Below are positions 8,315 to 17,701 of a stretch of DNA of 47,024 nucleotides, in pieces; the first letter of the stretch is position 1; every line of letters starts with the position of its first letter. Source of the DNA: an uncultured Clostridium sp. GTDB lineage: Bacteria; Bacillota; Clostridia; TANB77; CAG-508. Location of the stretch: NCBI GenBank assembly GCA_947365805.1, contig CANAZY010000010.1, positions 1-47,024 on the forward strand, written 5' to 3'. The notes below the pieces were generated by a model. That model saw only the letters and a program-made list of their open reading frames with translations, ran no database searches and was not told the DNA's origin. A program made the position numbers and the translations under genes.

Positions 8315-10746
8315 TTAAGCTACGTTAAGGTGCATATTTGACGTTTGGTTTAACTGATATATATATGATTCCTTAGAAATTTGATTTCTAAAGGCTACTT
8401 TATCTTCACCATATACTATAACACCTTGTCCGAGCAGGAGAATCAATTACATATTTTGATTCTTCATCTGAAATATCAAATATTTTACATATTACAGGTA
8501 AATCCAATGTTTTTTGTTTTAGTATCATTGCAAATTCAGAATTAGACAATATTTTACATCCCTGTTCATTTTTAATAACATCAGCAATATTTTGTGTAAT
8601 AATAGTTGGTATAGCATTTTCTTTTCTACCAGTTTTATAAATTTTTGCAATATAGTCAGCCGAATATTGATTTGCTAATAGAATATGGAACTCATCGATA
8701 AAAATCCAAGTATGCTTACCAAGATTTTTATTTCTTTTTAAACGATTCATAATATGTTCCAAAACAACCAAATATCCAGTTGTTTGGATAGAACGAGGAA
8801 GTTCCGAAATGTCAAATGAAATAAAACGATTTTTTATTTCAATGTTAGTTTTCTTTGCAAATATATCCATTCCCCCGAAGTACATATCGTTCAATTACTA
8901 AAGCTAAATTTTTTGCTTCATCTTCTGGTTGTCTTAGCAATTCTTCATAAAATTTTATGAAATCTGGTTCATATTTGGGGTCAAAATGATGTAATTGATA
9001 TTCTTCATATATGTTTTTAGTACATCTATCAACAAGAGTTTTTTGTTCTCCAGTCAGACCATTACTAGATACAATAGATTCAATAAAAGCTAAAGAAAAT
9101 TCTATTTTGCTATTTAATTCTTCTTCCGATTGTTCATATTGTAATGATGAATCAAACGGATTTATGTAGGTGTTCGTAGAAGTGCTTATATCTAATGTCT
9201 GTCCGTCAAATGCTTGTATTAGCGGTCTGTATTCTCCTTGAGGGTCTATTACAATTACTTCATCTTGCGGATATCTAAGTAAGACCTGCTCTATAATTAT
9301 TTTTATGGAGAATGATTTACCCGCTCCACTTGTCGCCAAAACACATCCATTCCCGTTTAACAACCTTTTTCTATCACAAAATATTGGATTTTTAGATACT
9401 AGATTTATTCCATAAAAAATAGATTTTTCATGCATTAAATCTTTCGTATTAAATGGTACATTAGCAGCGGTAGCCTCTGATGTTAATGACCTTTGGACTT
9501 GTAATGAATTCCAGCCAAAAGGCAAACAATTTTGGATTCCTTCTAATTGTTGCCAGTCTAAATTATAGATTGTAATTAAATGTTCATTTCCTATACTCTT
9601 AATTGTTTTTGTGGTTTTTTCTAATTCTTCTAAAGTATTTGCCTGAATACATATGACAATATTGTTTGTAAATAGTTTCTGTTTTTTCTTTTGTAAAGCA
9701 TCTCTCAATTCTTGTGCATCTCTAATTGCATCTTCTAGCTTTTCATCTTTTACTGCTTCATATGAATAATTATTCTTGTTAGCTTTCTTAATCTTTTCTA
9801 ATCTTTCGGTTTTCATTCCAGCAATCTTTTTATTAACTTTTCGAATTGTTTTTCCAGGATCAGTTGGTGTAATATTTAAAGTTGTTATGATATTTGCATT
9901 TTCCATTGTTGTAATACGATTGTAAAATCTAGGAGTTATTGACTTTGGCAAATCACTCACATACATAACCCTAATGAATTTTTTGTTGTCAATTGAAATG
10001 TAGTTTTTTTCTCTTAATGATATGTCTTCTTTACTTCCTAAAACATCATATACACTTAGATTATGGTCTTTTGCGTATTGTATAATATCAGCTATTCCAT
10101 CATCTTCTAACAATTTTGTATGAAATATATTATATAAAGATGTTAGTCTTTCATTAATACTAACTCTTCTAATTTTAGATTTTAACTCTTTAAATTTCTC
10201 TTCTGTTTGTAATTGATATTGCATAAAGACATCTTGTGCTTCCTTTATATTTCCGGCTTTTGTGGTAATAACAATTTGCCTTGTTTCACAAAGTATTTCA
10301 TCTTTATCACCTAAGCAAGTTTCAATTAAGGTGTTAAATTCTCTTGCAATTTTCATTTTGTTCTCATTTAACTTTTCTGAACTATATACATATTTTTTCT
10401 TGTAATCTTGTGTTTTAACTGGCGTTCCAGAACACACTACTTGTATATGGTCATGATAATTAAAAGAGTGGAGATACTCCACCCATTTTAAAAATATATT
10501 TTCTTGTTCTTCATAATTTGCTTTCGAAAAGGATATATCTTGATATTCGAAACAAACAGAGTAATGATTATCATCTAATTGCATAATAGAATTGTTTTCA
10601 TTAAATGACTTAAAAAACATATGCATAATTTGAGGTGTTGTTTGCGGTCTAGCAACTTTATTAGTTCTATACTTTTTAAAGAACTTGCTTAACATTGATT
10701 CTTTTTCAGTTTGGGTTCTATTTTTGCTCTTTTGAAATTTAAGCAA
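8315..10746 (-). CDS. virB4: VirB4-type conjugation ATPase with two +1 sites
   Basis: The cytoplasmic ATPase that powers assembly and DNA transfer of a type IV secretion system (VirB4/TraE family). Walker A is TSGAGKS near residues 472-478; Walker B is WIFIDEF near 683. The zero frame breaks twice: at CGGG 8874-8877 (ERYVL then GGMDIFAKKTN) and at CGGA 8429-8432 (IDSPA then GQGVIVYGED). Skipping the C at each restores one 809-residue protein, normal for the family, ending at TAA 8315-8317. The length from TTG 10746 is 3n+2, as two extra bases require. The start TTG follows AGGAGG at a 9-base gap and overlaps the upstream gene. Without recoding the gene would look like two fragments, the second with no ribosome site. 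Confidence 0.93.
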
Positions 10747-11017
10747 TTATATTTTCCTCCTTTTTATTATAATCATTTAGAAGGTCGGGGATAAAATACC
10801 ATTTTCCTTCTTCTAATTGTCTAAACATATTTATATATGTTGTTTGCCCAGTAATGGGCTGATTCTTTAACATTCTTTTGTAAATGCTATACAAATCCAC
10901 TCTTGTTTCTAAAAGTATGCTTTTATTATTAAAAACTCTCATCCACTTTGCATTATAATGGGTGAGATAATAATTTAAAAAAGTTCTTTCCCATTTGGTT
11001 AGTTTCATATCCATCAC
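10739..11017 (-). CDS. Unknown 92-aa protein between PrgI and VirB4
   Basis: Not recognised by name. The reading frame starts MMDMKLTKWERTFLNYYLTHY; a better initiation site is an ATG near 11014-11006 behind GAAAGGTG. It is soluble and basic. It overlaps the end of the PrgI-like gene by 4 bases and the start of virB4 by 8 bases, so it is translationally coupled within the transfer operon. Small proteins occur at this place in related conjugation operons, so a role in the secretion channel is likely, but the family is not clear. Confidence 0.75.
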   Translation of the reverse strand: MMDMKLTKWERTFLNYYLTHYNAKWMRVFNNKSILLETRVDLYSIYKRMLKNQPITGQTTYINMFRQLEEGKWYFIPDLLNDYNKKEENIIA

Positions 11018-11559
11018 CTTTCAAGTAATTTTAAAAGAGCATCTTGTTGCTCTTTTGATAATTTTGAAAGTTTTTGAGATAACTCGCTTTCAGTATTATT
11101 AATTTCCTTATTTTCCATAGTTTCATCTATTCGTTTCTTTTTTTCTTGTTTCTTCTTTTTCTTCAATTTCTTGATTTCTGGCTTGTTTGTTTTAGTTTTT
11201 TCTACTTTAGATTTATTTGTTTTTTTGCTCTTCTTTTGATGTTGAAGTTTGAATTCTTCATCTGTTATATAATGAATCGGCTTGGCAAAAAAGAAATAGT
11301 GCCTAAACCAATAAGGTAAAATTTTTTCTGCAGGTAGTTCATGAATCTTTACAAATCCAATGAACCCTAAAATACTTGCAATTGCAATTACAATATAACT
11401 TGTTATTTCTTTGCCAATTTTATCTTTTAAAAGTATATAAGTAGGAACAACCAAAGCTATAATCAATATTGCAAATAACCATTGTCTAAAATTAAAAAAA
11501 TATATCTTTTCTTTATAATCATTAATTTCATCAAACACCGTAATTTCTATACTATCCAT
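11014..11559 (-). CDS. PrgI-family conjugation membrane protein
   Basis: A PrgI/TrsC-like inner-membrane component of Gram-positive conjugation machines (VirB3-like position before VirB4). Residues 1-25 carry the typical opening with a predicted beta start and FNFRQWLF. Two transmembrane segments follow (LFAILIIALVVPTYILL and IVIAIASILGFIGF), then the family phrase YWFRHYFFFAKP. The C-terminal 80 residues are a highly charged Lys/Glu tail (KKSKKTNKSKVEKTKTN and onward), longer than in many homologues. The ATG follows AGGAGG with 9 bases between. It lies 2 bases from virB6 and overlaps the 92-aa gene, confirming an operon. Confidence 0.85.
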   Translation of the reverse strand: MDSIEITVFDEINDYKEKIYFFNFRQWLFAILIIALVVPTYILLKDKIGKEITSYIVIAIASILGFIGFVKIHELPAEKILPYWFRHYFFFAKPIHYITDEEFKLQHQKKSKKTNKSKVEKTKTNKPEIKKLKKKKKQEKKKRIDETMENKEINNTESELSQKLSKLSKEQQDALLKLLER

Positions 11560-11561
11560 TC

Positions 11562-12391
11562 CTAATGTCCTCCTATCAGTTTTTCTGCAAATTGACTTCC
11601 GTATTGAATTACCGCTAAATACATACCATTTAAAAATAGCATTGCTACTATGGTAGATATTGCATTTGTTGAAGCAATTGTATTGCTCAATCCAGATAAC
11701 CCTACTGCATAAATATTGGTTGCCAGATAAATTATAACTGCTTCTAATCCTATAGAGGCTGCAAACAAGAAATATTGTATTGCTTTATTCCTTCCGTCAT
11801 CGTCAACAGATAATGCTATAGGTATAGGAGCAAATGCAAAACAAAATATCAATTTTACTACTCTTAAGAAAATTTGTGTTAAAATTTGCACAATCGTTGT
11901 CATGAAGGGGATAAAAAGTATTAAGTACAATCCGGTAAGTCATTATGCTGTCTACGAATCCGACTCGGCACAGCTTTTATCAATGTATCAGCAATGCTAA
12001 TATAAGAGTTACTGTTGCTTAAAGCATTTGTAACAGCATTAAATATGTCATTAACAATGTTCATAATAGTAGAAAGAAAAGTATAGCCATTTATAATAAA
12101 ATATTTTAGTAAAAGAAAAGAAACAAACGACATTGTAACCCTTTCCCAGCTTATTCTTTCTACTTCCATAGATTTTTTTATTAAATTAATCATAAAGAAA
12201 AGAATTAGTATACTAAGTGCAACTGGAACAATACAATCATTAACCGTTTTTCCAATATTCCAAATGTTGATATTTTGAACGTTAGAAAAGTCGGTTAATT
12301 TTTGTACTGAACCTATTAGATTTCCACTATCTAACTCTATCCCAAAAACATTGAATTTGAAACTATATAGAATTCTAATAATTTCATCCAA
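11562..12391 (-). CDS. virB6: VirB6/TrbL-type membrane channel protein with two +1 sites
   Basis: A polytopic inner-membrane component of the type IV secretion channel. Two CGGA sites lie 28 bases apart, at 11959-11962 and 11931-11934. Zero-frame reading ends at TAA soon after. With both C bases skipped the protein reads KAVPS-GFVDSIMTY-GLYLILFIPF, and the full length is 275 residues (143 before the first shift, 9 between, the rest after). Several hydrophobic segments are visible, for example ALSILILFFMINLI, LLKYFIINGYTFL, LYLILFIPFMTTI and IFCFAFAPIPIAL, the last two in the second half. The start is TTG 12391, 7 bases after AGGAG. Neither fragment alone would make a full-length VirB6. Confidence 0.9.
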
Positions 12392-12407
12392 TTAAAAACT
12401 CCTCCTT

Positions 12408-12738
12408 TTATAATCCAAATAGACTTTTGGATTGAGCAATAGCGACAAGCATAAAGCCTGCCATCAAAGTCATTAGTCCTCGAGATTTACCTTCTGCGTC
12501 TTCACGCTGCCATCCTAAAGCAAACATTACCCCACCAACTAATGCTACTACTCCACCGAATTTTGGTTAGCCAATCACATGCAAAAGTTATAAAGCCATC
12601 AATTGAATCTGTATTACTTGTAGCAAGAACTTTACTATGTGTAAGTATAATAAATGATAGTATAGTAGTATTCAAAATAGTTATTTTCTTTTTAAATTTA
12701 TTTTTGCTATTATTTAATTTTTGTATAAAATTTTTCAT
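12408..12738 (-). CDS. Small VirB2-like membrane protein with +1 site
   Basis: A 109-residue protein with a signal-like first helix (ITILNTTILSFIILTHSKVLA) and two hydrophobic segments after the shift. Zero-frame reading ends at 12502; skipping the C of CGGT at 12555-12558 gives TKI-GGVVALVGGVMFALGW then QREDAEGKSRGLMTLM and a second hydrophobic stretch ending QSKSLFGL at 12408. The GGxxALxGxxxFxxGWQREDA pattern is typical of the small VirB2/TrbC-like or Maff2-like protein placed just before virB6 in such operons, probably a channel or pilin subunit. ATG 12738 follows AGGAGGAATT. A terminator separates it from virD4 upstream. Confidence 0.85.
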
Positions 12739-12756
12739 AATTCCTCCTAACAAAAA

Positions 12757-12797
12757 AGAAATAACCCTATCCTACTTAACATTTGAGGGTTATTTCT
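12757..12797 (-). terminator. Terminator between virD4 and the VirB2-like gene
   Basis: 12-bp inverted repeat AGAAATAACCCT (12757-12768) / AGGGTTATTTCT (12786-12797), followed on the minus strand by TTTTTTG. It may attenuate rather than end transcription, since the transfer genes continue downstream. Confidence 0.75.
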
Positions 12798-12806
12798 TTT
12801 CTATAT

Positions 12807-14780
12807 TTAATTATTAATTTTTAAATCTTCGAGTTGAATAACTCCATATTTTGTAAGGTCTTTGATATCGTCTTTATTTACTTTTTCTATTTTTAATTTT
12901 TCAATAGGCTTAGCAAATATTAATCCTATATCATGTAATAATCTATAATCACCGTTTTCTTCGTATTCTAATTCTCTTTTGTGATTATATAATTTCTCTT
13001 GATTATTAGACCATGATTCATATAAATCCAAATAATTTGGATGCTTATTTAGGTTATACAGCTTTGAGTAAAATGCCCCTACTGTTGATATAAATAATAT
13101 ACAATGCCCCTTAGGCATTTTGGATAACTCATCTAATGTTGCTAGTTCTCTTCCCACAATATCCCAATTTGTGCTACTAGAACCTTGTCTTGAAAAAGTT
13201 CTTCCAGTTGATTTTTTATACCAGGTCTTTTTTCCGAAGAAGAGCAACCATATATTCTAATGTTTCCTTTGAATTACTACCTAAAAATAGAGTAGTATCG
13301 CAACAATCTAAAACAGATTCCCAATTATCTTTATATCTTTTTTTTAATTGACTAAGCGACTGTAGTCCGAATTGTTATTCCTACATTTAATCCTCTAAGG
13401 TATGCCAATTCTTCAACAAATCTAGGAATTTCTCCGCAATTGAGCCCACTCATCCATGTAAATTTCCAGTGGAGTTGCTAAACTACCACCACATTTTTTA
13501 GCATTTTCATCAATCATCGCAAAAACTTGCGTATAAAAGATACTTGCTAGAAAATTAAAAGTCGAATCACTTGGTTTTGTTATTATGAAATAAGCAATTT
13601 TCCCATTCTTAATTTTCTTACCTGTAGCTACATTGATTTCTTTTAATAGTGGTGAATGATTATCAATTGGCATACCGATTCTATCTAGCTCCATATCGTC
13701 TGTGTCAGTTAGATTTGCAACTTCTCTAATATTAAAGGCTGCAAGTCTTGCTGTTGCAACCATAATTATTGTACTCATCATTTTAGGAGCGGATGCTGCT
13801 ACTTTAAAGTGTTTATATTGTTTTACTCCAACTGCATCGGGCTCATCTTGAGCCCAGTTATCAAATAATTTATCTAAGGGAGATACACCACTTGCATCTG
13901 GATTACTTAAACGAATTAATTTCAATATAGTTGTAAAATTTTGATGTCTTTTTTGATAATGCCTTATTGTATAGTAAAATAAAGACTGTAAAAAAATCAT
14001 TTCTGCTTTTTCCCAAAAAGGGTCACCGCTTGTACTTTCTATGTTTTCACTTTTGGTATTAGCCATCAAGGTATTTATCAAAGTCATAACATCATCTTCT
14101 TGTACTTGTTGCCTTTTATCTTCTAATACTTCATCAAATGTTTTAGTTTCTTTTACATATATAAAAGGATTGTAATGGTTAGAATTAGATTTTTCATCCA
14201 GATTTAAAACCTTTATAGTATATCCCTTTTTCTTTAATGAATATCCGCAATCTCTAAGAAGCTCTCCCTTAGGGTCTGTTACAATAATGCTTCCATTTGC
14301 ACTTAATATATTTGGCTTAAAATAATAACGAGATTTCCCAGTTCCCGGTCTACCAATCAAAATAACATGTCTATTCATTTTACTTATTTTCATATTTTTA
14401 GATATTAGTTCTGTTTGAGTTAGTATCATATTATTTTCAAATACTTTATCTTTTTTATTCTCAATATCTTTTGAATTTCCCCATTCTGCAGATCCATAAG
14501 TGTTCTCTTGAATATTCTTTTTGCTTTGCATATGATATGTTTCATAAACCATAAGTATAAAAAAAGACACTCCAAAAGAAGTTAAGAGATTAGTTTTTGT
14601 AATCTCTAAGGGAGTGGTAATTTTATATAATTCATTAAGAGCAATAGTAAAAAATTCTAAATTCCAACTATTATTATTGCTACTCACTAATGTCATTACT
14701 CTTAGCATATAGTAAAAAATTATGATAAATACTATAACTATAAATACTTTAGAAGTCTTTTTGTTTTTCTTTACTAACAT
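12807..14780 (-). CDS. virD4: VirD4/TraG coupling protein with three +1 sites
   Basis: The type IV coupling protein that brings the relaxase-bound DNA to the secretion channel; a membrane-anchored hexameric ATPase. Two N-terminal transmembrane segments are followed by Walker A IGRPGTGKS (about residues 142-150) and Walker B IYMDEWAQL (about 440-448). Zero-frame reading ends shortly after Walker B. Three CGGA sites at 13433-13436, 13366-13369 and 13233-13236, each read with the C skipped, give DEWAQL-GEIPRFVEELAYL, then NVGITI-GLQSLSQLKKRY, then MVALL-GKKTWYKKSTG, and a normal 656-residue protein. The number of bases fits exactly three shifts. The start is ATG 14780 behind AGGTGAT. All three sites lie within about 200 bases. 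Confidence 0.93.
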
Positions 14781-14793
14781 ATTATCACCTACT

Positions 14794-15609
14794 TTAATAT
14801 TCCATATCAAGACTATCATATTTTGTTTTTACTACATCACTATCTTTATTCAGAGATATTATTTCACTGTCATTTCCCTTTATTTTTTCTAAAGTATATT
14901 CTGTCCAAATCCAATAAGCTGAACCAATTTGATATAATTTCTTTTCGCCATCTAATGTATCTAAAGTAATACTATGAAAAATTTGTTTATCTTCAGTTTC
15001 TTCATCCTCATCTGGGAATATATTTGTATAGTAGTCATTTTCCTCATCATATTCCATCTTAGCACCATATTTAGTCATATTTTCTTTTATAACATTAGCA
15101 ATTTTCTTTTCAAAATAGGGCATAGCCCATCCATTCCAAAGTTCCTTTGGATTATGGTAGCCCTCATAATACTCTCTTTGCCCGTCAATATTAAAATAAG
15201 CCTTTTTTATAATCGATGATTCTTTATTTAAAGATATTATTTTAGCATCTTTATAAAGTTTTTTTGCTTCTTCTAAACTATAATAATCCCACACCCAATA
15301 ACCAGCACCGATTTGATATAATTTCTTTTTACCATCTGGTGTATCTAATCTAATAGACTCAAAGATGTCTGTTCCACCATCAAAGTAAGTGTATATATAT
15401 CGGTCATTCTCTTTATCATATTCCATATTATCCCCACGCTGATTATGTTTTTCTTTCATGATATCGACTATTTTTTTTTCAAAACAAGGCATAGCCCATC
15501 CATTCCAAAGTTTCTTTGGATTATGATATCCTTCATAATATTCATTTTCTCTATCAATGCTAAAATAAGCCTTTTCTATATTTGATATATTAATCACCTC
15601 CCAATACAT
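14794..15609 (-). CDS. Protein with two copies of an EYYEGYHNP repeat domain
   Basis: Not recognised as a named family. It contains two copies of a domain of about 125 residues: KAYFSIDRENEYYEGYHNP near residue 14 and KAYFNIDGQREYYEGYHNP near 138. Each continues with LWNGWAMPxFEKKI, YDxENDxY, LDTxDGxKKLYQIGxxYW and a final LEE. The gene downstream of it in sequence order (15628-16449) carries two more copies, so four tandem domains exist. No signal peptide is visible. The start is unclear: GGGAGG at 15597-15602 lies inside the frame, so translation may begin at the in-frame ATA at 15588, 8 bases after it. It lies directly upstream of virD4. Confidence 0.8.
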   Translation of the reverse strand: MYWEVINISNIEKAYFSIDRENEYYEGYHNPKKLWNGWAMPCFEKKIVDIMKEKHNQRGDNMEYDKENDRYIYTYFDGGTDIFESIRLDTPDGKKKLYQIGAGYWVWDYYSLEEAKKLYKDAKIISLNKESSIIKKAYFNIDGQREYYEGYHNPKELWNGWAMPYFEKKIANVIKENMTKYGAKMEYDEENDYYTNIFPDEDEETEDKQIFHSITLDTLDGEKKLYQIGSAYWIWTEYTLEKIKGNDSEIISLNKDSDVVKTKYDSLDMEY

Positions 15610-15627
15610 AATTTTATATCCGTTACT

Positions 15628-16449
15628 TTAATATTCTATATCAATGTTATCATACTTTATTTTTACAATATCTTTATCTTCATTCAAAGATACTATTTCA
15701 GGGTCTAGCCATTTCTTAATTTCTTCCAAACGATAGGAATCCCAAATCCAGCATGCTGAACCAATTGCATACAGCTTTTTTCTCCCGTATGTTGTATCTA
15801 AAGTATAAGAATCGAAAATGTCTTTTTCACCATCTGGGTATGTATATACATAGTAGTCATTCTTTTCATCGTATTTCATATCGCCTTCGTATTGCTTAAA
15901 ATTTTCTATCATAGCGTCAACTATTTTTTTTTCGAAATAAGGCATAGCCCATCCATTCCAAAGTTTCTTTGGATTATGATACCCCTCATAATACTCATTT
16001 TGCCCATCGATATTAAAATAAGCCTTTTTTATAATGGATAAGTTTTTGTCTAATGATATTATATCAGCATCTTTATTGAGGCTTATAGCTTCTTCTAAAC
16101 TATAATAGTTCCATTTCCAGTAACCAGCACCAATTTGATATAATTTCTTTTTACCATCTGGTGTGTCTAAGATAATAGTCTCAAAAATGTCTTCTTTATG
16201 GTTCAATAGATGTATATTGACATAGTAGTCATCTAACTCCCTATAGTATATATGATCTTTACGTTGGTTCTGTCTTTTTTTTATAATGTCTGCTATCCCT
16301 TTTTCAAAACAAGGCATAGCCCACCCATTCCAAAGTTTATTTGGATTATGATACCCTTCGTAAAATTCTTTTCCTCCATCAAAACTAAAATAAGCCTTTT
16401 GTATATTGGATATATTAATCACTTCTTTCTTTTTCAATTTCTTGTCCAA
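15628..16449 (-). CDS. Second protein with two EYYEGYHNP repeat domains
   Basis: A paralogue of the 14794-15609 protein, 273 residues or slightly fewer, with copies starting KAYFSFDGGKEFYEGYHNP and KAYFNIDGQNEYYEGYHNP. Each copy has LWNGWAMPxFEK, a YYVxIxxxxxxxDIF or DxFDS segment, LDTxxGxKKLY and a Trp-rich end (YWKWNYYSLEE, CWIWDSYRLEE). The high density of Trp and Tyr suggests a compact beta domain, possibly for binding. The nominal TTG start lies inside the upstream gene; the shared GTGATTAATATATC at the start of both paralogues suggests the true start lies a few codons further in. Recent tandem duplication seems likely. Confidence 0.8.
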   Translation of the reverse strand: MDKKLKKKEVINISNIQKAYFSFDGGKEFYEGYHNPNKLWNGWAMPCFEKGIADIIKKRQNQRKDHIYYRELDDYYVNIHLLNHKEDIFETIILDTPDGKKKLYQIGAGYWKWNYYSLEEAISLNKDADIISLDKNLSIIKKAYFNIDGQNEYYEGYHNPKKLWNGWAMPYFEKKIVDAMIENFKQYEGDMKYDEKNDYYVYTYPDGEKDIFDSYTLDTTYGRKKLYAIGSACWIWDSYRLEEIKKWLDPEIVSLNEDKDIVKIKYDNIDIEY

Positions 16450-17701
16450 AATCGACCTTAATTTCGTTACTGTGTTCTACAATGCCAGAGGTATTACTAA
16501 CTTCTTTTTCGAGTTGTTCGAATATGTTCAAATTTTCTAATTCTTCACTAACAACATCTCTTTTTTTTTCTTTTTCTGCCAACTCCTTTAAGTCCGCTTT
16601 AAAAACAGTCCATAAGCACTCATTTTGTTGCCTTTTCATAATGTAGTTTTTTCCAGACAACGTTGAATATGTCTGTTTTTCTTCATTTCCTACTTTCGTT
16701 TTAAAAGATACTAGTTCATCTTGTGATTGTATATTCCATTGCAAGTTTTTGTTATTATTTCCATAAACACGAATTTGACCTATATCATTAAAACCTAACT
16801 CGCTATATCTTTCTAAGTTCTTATTCTCAAAATATATATTAGCAATTTTTTTGTTTTCTTCATTAGTTGTTATTTCTATTCCATATTTGATATCTGTAAC
16901 TTCTAGGTCATCTTTCATACTCATAAAAGAAGAAAAAGGCATTTCATGAATACAATAATCCTGTTTAAAGTCTTGCGTTTCGACACTTCCAATTTCATGC
17001 AATTTGAACTTATCAGAAAAATCTTTTAGCTGTTGTGTATTTAATGATATGCCGTCTTTCTTGTTTTCTTTCATAGAATCATTTTGAAATTCTGTAATAG
17101 CAGCATAAGTATTTTCATCGAATAACTCTTTTGAGATACCTGTTCGATATTCAATTAAATCAGCGATTCTATCTCCCATATACGGTGCTTTAGATTTATT
17201 AAAATAGATGTTATAAAGTTGATTCTTATGGTCCTTAATTTGATTTTCTTGTATATCTTTATACTTTTTAATAAATTTATCTAACTGTAGAAATTTTGAG
17301 GCTTTAGGATATTTAGCCATAAAATTACTTAACTGCTTGATTCTACGAGAATATCTAGTAATTCTCTTTTGTTGAAATAATGACTTCTTTTTATCGAATT
17401 CACTATCTTTTGTTTCTAAATCTCTTTCGCTTGCAACCACTCTAACTCCATCTTTTTGACATTTTTCCATTGTTTTAATGGTTTCATCATAAGATAGATT
17501 TGTTATTTTTTCCAACTCCTTTGTAGAGCCATCTTTTTGTACTGCTTTAATTCCTTCAAAAAAATAATGATACGAAAGTATGCTTAAAGGCATTAATATA
17601 TATTTCCAACTATCTTTTATTCCGATTTTGGTTACTTTTGTAGCTGCTCGAGTAGCCCCTTCATAAACTTGTGCTACATCTGATTTGTTATTTGCTTGCA
17701 T
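16415..17701 (-). CDS. Unknown 428-aa element protein
   Basis: Not recognised with confidence. It starts MQANNKSDVAQVYEGATRAA behind GAGGTGAT, one base from the end of the primase gene, so it is coupled to it. Residues 30-50 are moderately hydrophobic (YILMPLSILSYHYFFEGIKAV) and residues 100-175 are Lys/Gln-rich and helical. The C-terminal third has beta-like segments (IKYGIEITTNEENKKIANIYF, GKNYIMKRQQNECLWTVFKAD). Its position between a primase and the coupling-protein gene resembles that of PcfB-like proteins, but the length and sequence do not clearly match, so I leave the function open. Confidence 0.75.
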   Translation of the reverse strand: MQANNKSDVAQVYEGATRAATKVTKIGIKDSWKYILMPLSILSYHYFFEGIKAVQKDGSTKELEKITNLSYDETIKTMEKCQKDGVRVVASERDLETKDSEFDKKKSLFQQKRITRYSRRIKQLSNFMAKYPKASKFLQLDKFIKKYKDIQENQIKDHKNQLYNIYFNKSKAPYMGDRIADLIEYRTGISKELFDENTYAAITEFQNDSMKENKKDGISLNTQQLKDFSDKFKLHEIGSVETQDFKQDYCIHEMPFSSFMSMKDDLEVTDIKYGIEITTNEENKKIANIYFENKNLERYSELGFNDIGQIRVYGNNNKNLQWNIQSQDELVSFKTKVGNEEKQTYSTLSGKNYIMKRQQNECLWTVFKADLKELAEKEKKRDVVSEELENLNIFEQLEKEVSNTSGIVEHSNEIKVDFGQEIEKERSD

